NCBI GenBank assembly: GCA_018715345.1
Contig: DVLT01000031.1
Coordinates: 1 to 59,574, forward strand
Length of the DNA stretch: 59,574 nt
Origin: Candidatus Onthocola gallistercoris
GTDB lineage: Bacteria > Bacillota > Clostridia > Lachnospirales > Lachnospiraceae
Direction of reading: 5' to 3'
Position 1 is the first letter of the stretch, and every line of letters starts with the position of its first letter. The notes beneath the pieces were generated by a model, which saw nothing but the letters and a program-made list of their open reading frames with translations, did not search any database and had not been told where the DNA came from. Of this stretch, positions 33,622 through 42,588 are shown piece by piece. Made by a program: the position numbers and the translations under genes.

Positions 33622-34941
33622 ATGAAAAAAGTTGTAAAATTCGGAGGAAGTTCGCTGGCCAGCGCAGAACAGTTTAAAAAAGTCGGCGATATCATCCGGA
33701 GCGATGAAACCCGCCGTTATGTGGTTCCGTCAGCTCCCGGGAAACGTTTTTCAGATGATATTAAAGTAACGGATATGCTGTATGCCTGCTATGATGAGGC
33801 AAAAGCGGGAAAAGATTTCAGTGACGCATTAAAGGGGATCGCTGATCGTTATCAGGAGATCATCGACGGCTTGGGACTGAGCCTGTCACTGGAAGGGGAA
33901 TTTAAGACTATAGAAGAGCAGTTTAAAGCTCAGGCGGGTTCCGATTATGCGGCATCCCGCGGTGAGTACTTGAACAGTATGATCATGGCGGAATATCTGG
34001 GTTATGAATTTCTGGATTCCGCAAAATATATATTCTTTGATGAAAACGGTGTTTTTGACGGTGATAAAACACAAAAGATCCTGTCTAAAAAACTGGAAGA
34101 GACAGAAAGGGCTGTCATTCCGGGATTTTACGGCTCCATGCCGGATGGATCCGTAAAGACCTTTTCCAGGGGCGGTTCCGATGTGACCGGATCCATTGTT
34201 GCCAAAGCGGCCCATGTGGATCTGTATGAAAACTGGACGGATGTTTCCGGCTTCCTGATCGCGGATCCCCGGATCATCGACAATCCCAAGAATATCACAA
34301 CGATCACCTACAGGGAGTTGAGAGAGCTGTCTTATATGGGCGCCACTGTCCTTCATGAAGATGCCATCTTCCCTGTGCGTAAAGAAGGTATTCCGATCAA
34401 TATCCGTAATACGAATCGTCCGGAAGATCCAGGCACCATGATCGTGGAGACCACATGTGTGCGTCCGGAATATACGATCACAGGCATTGCCGGCCGTAAA
34501 GGCTTTGTGTCCATCAATATTGAAAAAGATATGATGAACAGCCAGATCGGTTTTGGCCGCAAAGTACTGGGATGTTTTGAAAAACATGGTATTTCCTTTG
34601 AACATATGCCGTCAGGCATTGATACGCTGACCGTATTTGTGCATCAGGATGAGTTCGAGTCCAAAGAGCAGGCCGTATTGTCGTCCCTGCGCCATGCGGT
34701 ACATCCGGATATGATCGAGCTGGAATCGGATCTGGCGTTGATCGCAGTTGTTGGACGGGGTATGAAGGCGACGAGAGGTACAGCCGGAAGGATTTTTTCT
34801 GCCCTTGCCCATGCGTACATCAATGTGAAGATGATCGACCAGGGTTCCAGCGAGTTGAATATCATTATTGGTGTTAAAAACTCAGATTTTGAAAAAGCCA
34901 TTAAAGCCATTTATGATATTTTTGTGACAGTTCAGTTATAA
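33622..34941 (+). CDS. Aspartate kinase
   Basis: Phosphorylates aspartate, first step toward lysine, meso-DAP, threonine and methionine. KFGGSSLAS at the N-terminus binds ATP, SRGGSDVTGSIVA binds aspartate, and two ACT domains fill the C-terminal third for feedback control. At 439 residues it is the monofunctional form with one extra stretch relative to short bacterial types. Which amino acid inhibits it cannot be read. GGAGG precedes the ATG. TTGCAA (33554-33559) and TATTAA (33576-33581), 16 bases apart, may be its own promoter. The inactive paralogue lies 85 bases upstream on the same strand. Confidence 0.94.
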   Translation: MKKVVKFGGSSLASAEQFKKVGDIIRSDETRRYVVPSAPGKRFSDDIKVTDMLYACYDEAKAGKDFSDALKGIADRYQEIIDGLGLSLSLEGEFKTIEEQFKAQAGSDYAASRGEYLNSMIMAEYLGYEFLDSAKYIFFDENGVFDGDKTQKILSKKLEETERAVIPGFYGSMPDGSVKTFSRGGSDVTGSIVAKAAHVDLYENWTDVSGFLIADPRIIDNPKNITTITYRELRELSYMGATVLHEDAIFPVRKEGIPINIRNTNRPEDPGTMIVETTCVRPEYTITGIAGRKGFVSINIEKDMMNSQIGFGRKVLGCFEKHGISFEHMPSGIDTLTVFVHQDEFESKEQAVLSSLRHAVHPDMIELESDLALIAVVGRGMKATRGTAGRIFSALAHAYINVKMIDQGSSELNIIIGVKNSDFEKAIKAIYDIFVTVQL

Positions 34942-35007
34942 GTCCGGATTATTGGACACCTGATCCGATATACTATAGCCATCTTAGATGAAAGGTGGCG
35001 AATAGTA

Positions 35008-35109
35008 ATGAAGGGTTACAGTGTTTGCGATGGATATATGGGTCTGGTGGACGGACAGTACATGCTGTTTGCCAGCGAGGCCGACTATCGGGATTATCTG
35101 GAAGATTGA
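35008..35109 (+). CDS. 33-residue conserved-looking small protein
   Basis: A short gene between aspartate kinase and a terminator. AAAGGTGG lies nine bases before the ATG, and the frame (beginning MKGYSVCDGYMGLVDG and ending in YLED) is followed by an intrinsic terminator, so gene and terminator make a complete unit. The sequence is acidic and rich in Tyr, Met and Gly; LVDGQYMLFASEADY is its most distinctive stretch. I recall similar short annotated proteins in Lachnospiraceae but cannot verify this. No function is known to me. Confidence 0.7.
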   Translation: MKGYSVCDGYMGLVDGQYMLFASEADYRDYLED

Positions 35110-35139
35110 AAGAGAATTGCATAAGATAAAACATGGATG

Positions 35140-35173
35140 CCGGCCCTTCTGAAAAAGAAGGGCCGGTTTTTTT
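35140..35173 (+). terminator. Intrinsic terminator after the 33-residue gene
   Basis: CCGGCCCTTCT and AGAAGGGCCGG form a stem followed by seven T residues. The family 2 element starts directly after the T run. Confidence 0.92.
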
Positions 35174-35300
35174 GTGCGATACACCCGGCGAGCGGCTGCC
35201 GCGCTCACGCGAGCAGATATTTGCCGGACAGCAGGCATCGTATGTTGCGTGTCGTCTGCTGTATCGCGGGGTATGGGGAAAGTTTCTTCCGTATCCGGTC
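35174..35300 (+). repeat. Dispersed structured element, family 2, copy B (upstream of the xanthine dehydrogenase genes)
   Basis: Bounded by the inverted repeat GCGATAC (35176-35182) and GTATCGC (35261-35267), 78 bases apart, followed by a second hairpin (about 35270-35298) that forms with several G-U pairs. The same arrangement and a related sequence occur at 43863-44003. It begins at the end of a terminator T run and lies about 70 bases before the next start codon. Downstream TGGTAGAAT may be an extended -10 for the xdh genes. Confidence 0.75.
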
Positions 35301-35369
35301 GAAATATATAGTCTGTATGGTCCAATAATGGTAGAATAGGGGAAGAACAGTGAAAAAAGGCGGGCATAT

Positions 35370-37592
35370 ATGTCTGCAAAAGAAGGTGTACATATGGAAG
35401 AACGCTATACGGGGAAGGCGATTCCCAGGACAGAGGGTATGGATAAGGCGACGGGAAGGGCGAAATATGCCGGAGATTATCATATGGACAATATGCTTCA
35501 CGTGGCGGTGATCCGTTCGCCGATCGCCCACGGTTATGTGAAATGTCTGGACACATCGGCGCTGACAGAAGATGTGATCGTATTTACGGGGAAAGATCTG
35601 GCGGAAAATATCATTGCGGATGTGGCTGGCGATGAGCCGGCGCTGGCAGACGATCATGTCCGCTATCACAATGAGCCGGTGGCGCTGGTGGCGGCGGACA
35701 CGGCCCAAAAAGCCAGGGAGGCAGCGGAAAAAGTAAAAGTGATCTGTAAACCGCTGCCGGTGATCCATGATCCTTTTGAAGCATTGAAACCGGGCAGCGT
35801 AAAGATACATGAGCAGGGGAATGAACTGGTCCATTTCCAAAATGAAAAGGGAGATGTGGAAGCTGCCTTTTCCCGGTGTGACGTGGTCGTGGAAGATACA
35901 TTTCAGCTGCCCGTACAGGATCATGGCTATATGGAGCCGGAGGCTTCCTTTGCCTTTATGGATGGGGAGGGAAGGCTGAATGTTTATACTTCCACCCAGA
36001 ATGTTTACAATGACCGCCGGATGGTCTGCCACGCCTTGGGTTTACCGGAGGAGCAGGTGCGGATCCGGGCAGCAGTGGTGGGCGGCGGTTTCGGCGGGAA
36101 AGATGGTCATACCAACCAGATCTTTTCCGCGTTGGTGGCCTATAAGACGGGCCGGCCGGCCCGGTGTGTGTTTGACCGGACAGAAACCCTGTCCGCATCT
36201 TACAAACGGCACAGTGCCGTTGTCCATGTAAAGATCGGGGCAGCAAAGGATGGACGGCTGCTGGCCTTTGACGGTACCGGTTATCTGGACACGGGCGCCT
36301 ATGCCGGTCTGGGGGCAGCTGTCCTCGGATTGTTCACAGAGCATCTGGCCGGCCCTTATGAGATACCAAATGTCCGTCTGGAAAGCTATCTGGCTTATAC
36401 CAACAAAATGCCGGCCCATGCCATGAGGGGGTTTGGGGCGCCCCAGGGCGCCTTTGCCACGGAAACACTGATCAACCGGATCTGCGAAAAGATCGGGATG
36501 GATCCCCTGGAGTTCCGATATAAAAATGCTCTGGAAAAAGGCAGCATCGGCGCCTTAGGCCAGAAGATGGAACATTGCGTGGATTTTAAAGGCGCGCTGG
36601 ATTTGATCCGGGAATCGGATCTGTGGAAGGAAAGAAAGGCGAATACGGATCCGCTGATCGGATACGGTATCGCCGGCGGCCATCTAAGCTGCGGATTGGG
36701 GAAAAATATACCCGACAGCGCAAAGGTGGAGATACTTGAAAGAAGCGACGGCGGCTACGATGTCCATATGGGGCTGGTGGATATCGGCCAGGGCAGCACA
36801 ACGGCCATGCAGGCATTGGCAGCGGATGCTTTGGGGGTGGATCTGGAACAGATCCATATGATCATGGCGGATACGGATAAAAGCTTTGAATGCGGATCCA
36901 CAGCCGGATCCCGCTCCACCTATATCGGCGGCAATGCCATATTGGCGGCGGCCAAGCATTATAAAGAACAGAAGGAACAGACCGGAGCCGCTTGTGTGAA
37001 GGCGGAAGGGGAGGCCCATTTTCCGGAATCGGATAAAGCCTTTGAAACCGGAGGCTTTCCCCATGCCATGTATACCTTTATCGCCCAGGCGGTGAAGCTG
37101 CGGCTGGATCCGGTGACCGGCGAAGTGGAACTTTTGGACATATTTGCCGCCACAGAAGCAGGCCGAGTAGTCAATCCCTTGTCCATGGCAGGACAGATGC
37201 AGGGCGGTGTGGCCATGTCCGTTGGTTACGCTTTGATGGAACAGTGTTTGTTTGATGAGGACGGGCGGATTAAAAACAGCGATCTGTCCACTTATCTGCT
37301 GCCCACATCCATGGATATCCCCCATATTGGCAGCGAAAATGTGGATGCCTATGAGGAGAGCGGTCCGGCGGGGGTCAAAGGCGCGGCGGAAGTGGCCACT
37401 GTGTCCATTGCGCCGGCCATTGCCAATGCAGTCCACGATGTGACCGATATATGGCCCACCACATTGCCGCTGGACCGGTACCGCATATTAAAGGCTCTGG
37501 AAGAAAAAAAGCGCAGAACAGATAGAAATCAAAAAGGCGCGGATTTACATAAAACTGAAATGGAAGAAGGGAAAAAGGATGGTACATATTGA
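35370..37592 (+). CDS. Xanthine dehydrogenase family, molybdopterin-binding subunit
   Basis: Catalytic large subunit of a three-subunit molybdenum hydroxylase that oxidises a purine or another N-heterocycle; substrate is not determinable by eye. Molybdenum-cofactor contacts are in VVGGGFGGKDGH and AMRGFGAPQG, VDIGQGSTT is the later cofactor loop, and the catalytic glutamate is expected in GVKGAAEVATV. The length of 740 residues is normal. A second ATG at 35394 would remove eight residues; both have purine-rich sequences in front. It overlaps the FAD subunit gene by 14 bases. Confidence 0.93.
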   Translation: MSAKEGVHMEERYTGKAIPRTEGMDKATGRAKYAGDYHMDNMLHVAVIRSPIAHGYVKCLDTSALTEDVIVFTGKDLAENIIADVAGDEPALADDHVRYHNEPVALVAADTAQKAREAAEKVKVICKPLPVIHDPFEALKPGSVKIHEQGNELVHFQNEKGDVEAAFSRCDVVVEDTFQLPVQDHGYMEPEASFAFMDGEGRLNVYTSTQNVYNDRRMVCHALGLPEEQVRIRAAVVGGGFGGKDGHTNQIFSALVAYKTGRPARCVFDRTETLSASYKRHSAVVHVKIGAAKDGRLLAFDGTGYLDTGAYAGLGAAVLGLFTEHLAGPYEIPNVRLESYLAYTNKMPAHAMRGFGAPQGAFATETLINRICEKIGMDPLEFRYKNALEKGSIGALGQKMEHCVDFKGALDLIRESDLWKERKANTDPLIGYGIAGGHLSCGLGKNIPDSAKVEILERSDGGYDVHMGLVDIGQGSTTAMQALAADALGVDLEQIHMIMADTDKSFECGSTAGSRSTYIGGNAILAAAKHYKEQKEQTGAACVKAEGEAHFPESDKAFETGGFPHAMYTFIAQAVKLRLDPVTGEVELLDIFAATEAGRVVNPLSMAGQMQGGVAMSVGYALMEQCLFDEDGRIKNSDLSTYLLPTSMDIPHIGSENVDAYEESGPAGVKGAAEVATVSIAPAIANAVHDVTDIWPTTLPLDRYRILKALEEKKRRTDRNQKGADLHKTEMEEGKKDGTY

Positions 37593-38457
37593 AAGACCCG
37601 TTGGGCTGAAGGCGGTGCTGGAAGCGTTGGCCCAGCCGGATACAGGCGCGTTGGCCGGCGGAACGAATGTGATGGTTGACATAAAGAAAAAACGGGAAAA
37701 ACGGCGTCGATTTGTATCCATCGATACCCTGGATGAGTTAAAAAAGATAGAGGAAAAGGAAGATGGGATCCATATCGGAAGTCTGGCAGTCTTTTCTGAA
37801 ATCGAAGATTATTTTAAGGATAGATCACCGGCCTATGCATGCCTTTGCCAGGCGGTGTCCCATGTGGGAGGCCCCCAGATCCGGAACCGGGGAACCATCG
37901 GCGGCAATATTTTATGCGCCTCCCCTTCTTCGGATACGGTTCCGGCGTTGTTGGTACTGGACGCGTCTTTGAAACTGCTCCAGTGGAATGAAAAGGATCA
38001 GTCGGTAAAGGAACGGATCGTTGCGCTGGAGGGATTTGTCACCGGCGTGCGTTGTACAGCTTTGGCGCCGGGGGAACTTCTGACAGAGATTATCCTGCCG
38101 AAAAAGAAGGGCATGTCCTGTTTTTATAAGGCTGGTCCCCGAAAAGCCATGGCGATTTCTGTAGTCAACGGCGCCCTTTACCTGGAAAGGGGCGAGGATG
38201 GGCGGATACAGCATGCCGGCGTGGCCATGGGGGCTGTGTCGCCGGCGGTCACCCGGGCCCATGATACGGAAAAAAGGATCGAAGGACAAACCACGGAAGC
38301 GATCCTGCAGCCGGATGTGATGGAGGGGCTGCGAGAAAGCCTGAGCAGGGAGATCACACCCATATCGGACATCCGGGCCGGAAAGGATTACCGTTACCTG
38401 ACAGCGGAAAATATACTGGAAGAAAATCTGAAATTTTTGTTGGGAGGCGCAAGATGA
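37579..38457 (+). CDS. Xanthine dehydrogenase family, FAD-binding subunit
   Basis: Medium subunit passing electrons from the iron-sulfur subunit to the acceptor through FAD. FAD-binding motifs are ALAGGTNVMVDIK and QIRNRGTIGGNILCASPSSD, typical of the CO dehydrogenase/xanthine dehydrogenase flavoprotein family; the C-terminal domain ends in RYLTAENILEENLK. At 292 residues it is the usual size. Start and stop overlap both neighbours, so the three subunits are translationally coupled. Confidence 0.93.
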   Translation: MVHIERPVGLKAVLEALAQPDTGALAGGTNVMVDIKKKREKRRRFVSIDTLDELKKIEEKEDGIHIGSLAVFSEIEDYFKDRSPAYACLCQAVSHVGGPQIRNRGTIGGNILCASPSSDTVPALLVLDASLKLLQWNEKDQSVKERIVALEGFVTGVRCTALAPGELLTEIILPKKKGMSCFYKAGPRKAMAISVVNGALYLERGEDGRIQHAGVAMGAVSPAVTRAHDTEKRIEGQTTEAILQPDVMEGLRESLSREITPISDIRAGKDYRYLTAENILEENLKFLLGGAR

Positions 38458-38921
38458 GGGAGGAAAACTGTTTTACATTAAAATGTGAAATAAATGGAGA
38501 AAAGGTGGAAAAGGCTGTGCCAGAGGACGCTTCCTTGCTTTATGTACTCCGGGAAATCCTGCATCTGACAGGAACGAAGGAGGGCTGCGGTGAAGGTGAA
38601 TGCGGCGCCTGCACAGTGGTGGTTGACGGGAAAAATGTGAACAGTTGTATCTTTCCCGCCATTCAGGCCCAGGGCAGCCGTATCCTGACCATTGAAGGGG
38701 TGGAAAAGGATCCCAGGCTTGCCCGTATACAAAAAGCGTTTGTGGATCACGGGGCGGTCCAGTGTGGTTTTTGCTCACCGGGTATGATCCTGTCTGCCAG
38801 TGTGCTTCTGGCGGAAAATCCCCATCCCACCAGCCAGGAGATCCGTCGGGGACTGTCCGGAAACACTTGTCGCTGTACCGGTTACCAGGCCATGGTGGAC
38901 GCGGTCAAATCTCTGGGGTAA
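38454..38921 (+). CDS. Xanthine dehydrogenase family, [2Fe-2S] subunit
   Basis: Small subunit with two [2Fe-2S] clusters. The plant-type ferredoxin cluster is bound by CGEGECGACTV plus a later Cys (VNSCIF), and the helical second cluster by QCGFCSPGM and TCRCTGY. The 155-residue length is typical. It overlaps the FAD subunit gene by four bases. No cofactor-maturation gene is adjacent. Confidence 0.95.
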   Translation: MREENCFTLKCEINGEKVEKAVPEDASLLYVLREILHLTGTKEGCGEGECGACTVVVDGKNVNSCIFPAIQAQGSRILTIEGVEKDPRLARIQKAFVDHGAVQCGFCSPGMILSASVLLAENPHPTSQEIRRGLSGNTCRCTGYQAMVDAVKSLG

Positions 38922-38972
38922 AGCATTAAAAGTGTGGTGTAATATAAGGACAGACGATCAGGAGGTGATGGT

Positions 38973-40160
38973 ATGTCTGAAAAATTATACTATGCGTATG
39001 TACGTTTTTTGCGGGCTTTACGGGAATTGGACCATTTTTGCAAAGAAGAGGACTTTTATAAAAACATGGCCAGTCTGGAACATTTTATATGGGAATACCG
39101 GAGGATCATCGTGGCAGTGAAGGAACAGTTCACGTCAGAGAAGGACCGGAAGATTTATGAACAAAACAGGAACCGGTATCTGGCTGGATGGCCGTGGATC
39201 TTTGAATGGAACGACGGGACGGTCAGGGAAGCGGAATGTATCCGGTATAGACCCGGAGGCCATCCGTTCACTAAAAGCCTGAGATTCACATCCCAGCCGG
39301 GTAAGTCACTGCTCGGGGAAAAGGAGGGCATGGCGGCCTTCTTGGACGATGGAGATGAAATTTTCTTTTCAGCCCGGTTTTCTTTTAGGGAAGAGCCAGG
39401 GGGACGTTTCCTTACGCTTCATGATTGTATTGAGAAGATGTGGAAGTTTATCCAGGCATTGGAAAAGGAAAGTAACGAGGGAGCGGACAGCTATCGTCGG
39501 CTGAAATGGGAGATATTGCCCCTTCTTCTGCACAGGTGGCCGGATGAGATGATCTTCTCTGTGGATTACGCTTATTCTGGCCGGATGAAAACCTTCAAAA
39601 GGGCCAAATGCAGCCAGCTGCGCACGGAAAGTTATGGAAAAAGTCGCTGGTATGCCCTGGAGGAATGGGAGTCGGTCTGTCGGAAGGCGGAAGGCAGTCT
39701 TTTTGAAAAGTTTGCGGTCATGAACATGGATAGCGATATAAAAGATATTTTGCCGGCCATTATGGTCATAAGAGAAGATGGCAGGTTTTGTTTTGATCTG
39801 TTTACCTCCGATCTGCAAACGACTTTGTACCGGAAATTGGATGAAACGGCGGAATGGGTCCGGAAAGGTGAGGCTCGGGAAGTTTATTGCCGGTTTCTTT
39901 ATGAGGACATGGAGGAAAATGGAGCCGGAATACCTGAAGTAAAGCTGAGCCGGGATGAGGGCCCGGCAAAGCGGCTGGTTTTTGCAAGAGTGGACAGGGA
40001 ACTGGAAGAAACAGAAGCGGTTTTTGACGTCAGCCGGCTCAAGGATAAAGATTATGTAAAGCATATATTGACCGAAGGCAGAGAGAATCGGATCCGTGCC
40101 GCCCGGGTTTTCATGGAACCCATCTGCGCAGCATTTTTTGAAATGTGTTATCAAAAATGA
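38973..40160 (+). CDS. Protein of unknown function
   Basis: I do not recognise this 395-residue protein. It has no signal peptide or TM segment, is rich in aromatic and charged residues, and shows no nucleotide-binding or metal-binding motif that I can name. The N-terminal 60 residues look helical; the middle and end alternate beta-like and helical stretches. AGGAGGTGATGGT is an excellent ribosome site for the ATG at 38973, so it is surely translated. It follows the molybdenum hydroxylase by 51 bases on the same strand and may share its transcript, but no functional link is evident. Confidence 0.75.
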   Translation: MSEKLYYAYVRFLRALRELDHFCKEEDFYKNMASLEHFIWEYRRIIVAVKEQFTSEKDRKIYEQNRNRYLAGWPWIFEWNDGTVREAECIRYRPGGHPFTKSLRFTSQPGKSLLGEKEGMAAFLDDGDEIFFSARFSFREEPGGRFLTLHDCIEKMWKFIQALEKESNEGADSYRRLKWEILPLLLHRWPDEMIFSVDYAYSGRMKTFKRAKCSQLRTESYGKSRWYALEEWESVCRKAEGSLFEKFAVMNMDSDIKDILPAIMVIREDGRFCFDLFTSDLQTTLYRKLDETAEWVRKGEAREVYCRFLYEDMEENGAGIPEVKLSRDEGPAKRLVFARVDRELEETEAVFDVSRLKDKDYVKHILTEGRENRIRAARVFMEPICAAFFEMCYQK

Positions 40161-40217
40161 GAGGAAACCGGCGGGATAAAAGGATTGCTATTGATAAAAA
40201 GCAGGAGGGAAAAGAGT

Positions 40218-40601
40218 ATGAAGATTGAACATGTGGCGTTGTATGTGAATGATCTGGAAAAGGCCAAGTTATTTTTTAAAAAATATTTTAATGGGAAGGC
40301 GAATGGAGGATACCATAACGTTAAAACCGACTTTCGTTCCTATTTCCTCACATTTGATGACGGAGCCCGATTGGAGATCATGCATAAACCGGCTATGCAA
40401 GACGGGGAAAAGACGTTGGATCGGACCGGGTATGCGCATCTGGCTTTCAGCGTGGGCAGCAGGGAGAAGGTGGATGAACTGACAGAACGGATGAGACAAG
40501 ATGGCTATGAAGTGATCAGCGGTCCCAGGATAACCGGAGACGGATATTATGAAAGCTGTATTTTAGGTGTTGAAGGCTGTCAGGTGGAGATCACAGTGTG
40601 A
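40218..40601 (+). CDS. VOC (glyoxalase-fold) family protein
   Basis: A 127-residue vicinal-oxygen-chelate protein with two beta-alpha-beta-beta-beta modules. [20 protein letters not shown] starts the first module with a metal-ligand histidine, [12 protein letters not shown] ARLEIMHKP has a glutamate ligand, [11 protein letters not shown] opens the second module, and the C-terminal QVEITV carries the last glutamate. These proteins act on many small substrates, so the reaction stays open. GGAGGG supports the ATG at 40218. Confidence 0.88.
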   Translation: MKIEHVALYVNDLEKAKLFFKKYFNGKANGGYHNVKTDFRSYFLTFDDGARLEIMHKPAMQDGEKTLDRTGYAHLAFSVGSREKVDELTERMRQDGYEVISGPRITGDGYYESCILGVEGCQVEITV

Positions 40602-40613
40602 TATAAAAAGCGG

Positions 40614-40702
40614 AAAAAGGACCGGGCGCAAAGTGTAAGGCTTTGAGGCATGCCCAAAAGTCAGGACTTTTGGGCACATCAGCTTTGTGCGCCGGTCCTT
40701 TT
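40614..40702. terminator. Nested bidirectional terminator between the VOC and ABC-F genes
   Basis: The outer arms (40615-40633 and 40683-40702) pair around an inner perfect hairpin TGCCCAAAAGT/ACTTTTGGGCA (40651-40676). T runs flank the structure on both strands, and the genes are convergent. Confidence 0.75.
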
Positions 40703-40709
40703 GTCATGT

Positions 40710-42176
40710 TCATATATCCACCCGTTTAGTGGCGATCAGGTCCTGAAAAGCCTGGTCATGCTCTACGAAAAGCATGGTTGGTTTAAATGCGCAGATGAGC
40801 TGTTCGATCTGCATCCGGGAATAGATATCCACATAGTTGAGCGGTTCGTCCCATATATAAAGGTGGGCTTTTTCACAGAGACTTTTGGCAATCAGTACCT
40901 TTTTCTTCTGTCCGCCTGAATAGGTTTCCATATTTTTTTCAAATTGATCCCGTTCAAAATCCAGTTTTCGCAGGATCGTCTTAAACAGGGTTTCATCCAG
41001 CCCCTGATCCAAGGCAAAATTATCCAGTGAGCCGTGAAGGAATGAGGTGTCCTGAGGCACATGGGAGATCACCAGACCGGAGGCCAGGGTAAGGACGCCG
41101 GTGTGGGAGATATCCTGGCCGGTGATCAGTTTGAGCAGACTGGTCTTTCCACTGCCATTTCGGCCGCTTAAAGCAATCCGGTCGCCTTGGCGGATTTCAA
41201 AGGAAACCGGCGGGCAGACGGCACGCCCATCGTAAAGGATGGATACCCGGGACAGAGCAGCCAGTGTTTCCTTGTGGTGGGTCAGAGGTTGGATCTTAAG
41301 AGTTTCAACGGTTTCCGCATCCTTTAAAAGAGCGGATTTTTCTTTGACTGCCTGTTCCCGCCGGGCTTCGATGGACTTGGAACGCTTCATCATTTTAGCC
41401 GCCTTGTGGCCAATATAACCCCGGTCCACCGGACCATTGCCATATTTGGCGGCTTCTGCCCGACCGGACCAGACAGATGCAGTCCGGGCAGAACGGTCCA
41501 GCCGGCGGATATCCTTTTTCAGCCGGTCATTCGCTGCCTGCTCAAAGGCCTGTCGGCGTTCGAAATTTTCCATCCAAACGGAAAAATTGCCGCTCTGAAC
41601 ATCAATGGTGGATCGGTTTAAAGATAAGATGTGATCCACGCATCCATCCAGAAAATAACGGTCGTGGGATACAAGGATAAAGCCCTTTTTCTTTTTCAGA
41701 TAGGCGGCCACCAACTGTCTGGCCTGGGTATCCAGATGGTTGGTGGGCTCGTCGATGAGCTGAAAATGTCCTTCATTCAGGAAAAAGGCCGCCAGCAAGG
41801 CCTTCGTCTGTTCCCCGTTGGACAGGGTGGCAAAAGGCCGCCAGAGGACATCCGGATCCAGGTCCAGATGGGAAAATTCCCGCATAAATTCCCATTCCTG
41901 GGCAGAGGGGCATACGCCGCTCAATACCTGTGTGGTATATTGCTGCTTATCCTCGACCGGACATGGAAAATAGTCAAAGGGAACGGAACTTATGATGCGG
42001 CCGCTGTACTCGTATTTGTTTTGCAGCAGACGCAGCAGGGTGGTTTTACCCTTGCCGTTTCGTCCCACAAAGCCCAGTTTCCAATCTGTATCGATCTGAA
42101 AACTGCAGTTTTCAAACACATTCTGGTAACTGCCGGGATATGAAAAGGTCAGATTTTCTATTTTGATCATTGACAT
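40710..42176 (-). CDS. ABC-F ribosomal protection protein, Lsa-like
   Basis: A cytoplasmic protein with two ATP-binding cassettes and no TM segment; Lsa-type ABC-F proteins bind the ribosomal E site and dislodge lincosamides, streptogramins A and pleuromutilins. Walker A motifs are VGRNGKGKTTLL and LSGRNGSGKTSLL, signatures LSNGEQTKALL and YSGGQKKKVL, Walker B IDEPTNHLDTQ and IWDEPLNYVD. The inter-domain linker carries IGHKAAKMMKRSKSIE, typical of the Lsa/Vga group. 488 residues. GGAGGTG lies seven bases before the ATG. The leader has a short peptide and an attenuator, which fits drug-induced expression. Actual resistance is not shown by sequence. Confidence 0.9.
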   Translation of the reverse strand: MSMIKIENLTFSYPGSYQNVFENCSFQIDTDWKLGFVGRNGKGKTTLLRLLQNKYEYSGRIISSVPFDYFPCPVEDKQQYTTQVLSGVCPSAQEWEFMREFSHLDLDPDVLWRPFATLSNGEQTKALLAAFFLNEGHFQLIDEPTNHLDTQARQLVAAYLKKKKGFILVSHDRYFLDGCVDHILSLNRSTIDVQSGNFSVWMENFERRQAFEQAANDRLKKDIRRLDRSARTASVWSGRAEAAKYGNGPVDRGYIGHKAAKMMKRSKSIEARREQAVKEKSALLKDAETVETLKIQPLTHHKETLAALSRVSILYDGRAVCPPVSFEIRQGDRIALSGRNGSGKTSLLKLITGQDISHTGVLTLASGLVISHVPQDTSFLHGSLDNFALDQGLDETLFKTILRKLDFERDQFEKNMETYSGGQKKKVLIAKSLCEKAHLYIWDEPLNYVDIYSRMQIEQLICAFKPTMLFVEHDQAFQDLIATKRVDI

Positions 42177-42241
42177 GAAATATCACCTCCGGATCATGGC
42201 GCAGCCGTGTCCGCGGCTGGGAACCGGGTATGTTCCCAACG

Positions 42242-42275
42242 TAAAAAAGCCCCAGGAAAAGAAATTCCTGCGGCT
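42242..42275 (-). terminator. Attenuator terminator in the ABC-F leader
   Basis: Minus-strand GCCGCAGGAA and TTCCTGGGGC form a stem followed by TTTTTTA, 66 bases before the ABC-F start codon and well after the promoter, so it would stop transcription inside the leader. A separate hairpin CCGCATTTT/AAAATGCGG lies just upstream (42292-42312), and GCAGGAA of the terminator arm is repeated at about 42348-42354. Confidence 0.82.
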
Positions 42276-42405
42276 CAGACGTACAAGGATCCCGCATTTT
42301 TATAAAATGCGGACAAATGATAAAGATGTGAGCGAATGGATAACTTTCCTGCAAGACTTCACAGCACAGCATACGCATTGCAGATGTACTGTTGATTTGA
42401 TTCGA

Positions 42406-42429
42406 TCATTTGCAGAAAAAGTTAAACAT
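42406..42429 (-). CDS. Leader peptide of the ABC-F gene (MFNFFCK)
   Basis: A seven-codon frame ATG TTT AAC TTT TTC TGC AAA TGA with the strong ribosome site AAAGGGGTG six bases upstream, about 25 bases after the expected transcription start. Small frames like this precede many inducible antibiotic resistance genes, where a stalled ribosome changes folding of the leader. Nearly half of the codons are for Phe. Confidence 0.65.
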   Translation of the reverse strand: MFNFFCK

Positions 42430-42459
42430 GGCTACACCCCTTTCGTTGGATCCATGCTG

Positions 42460-42488
42460 ATTATATCACAAGTGGATATGCAGGACAA
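42460..42488 (-). promoter_or_regulatory. Promoter of the ABC-F leader transcript
   Basis: Minus-strand TTGTCC (42483-42488) and TATAAT (42460-42465) are exactly 17 bases apart. It makes a leader of about 275 bases. Confidence 0.78.
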
Positions 42489-42588
42489 CAGGAAATTTTA
42501 ATGGTATGAAGGACCTAAAATGCTTTAATGAGATAAAATGGTGGAAATAAATATTTCAATTAATCTTCACAAAAAGTTCACAAATAAA

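Noticed and set aside
42112..42378. An 88-codon frame in the ABC-F leader
   Set aside because: It crosses the attenuator hairpins and the ABC-F start in another frame and has no ribosome site; the MFNFFCK frame upstream is better supported.
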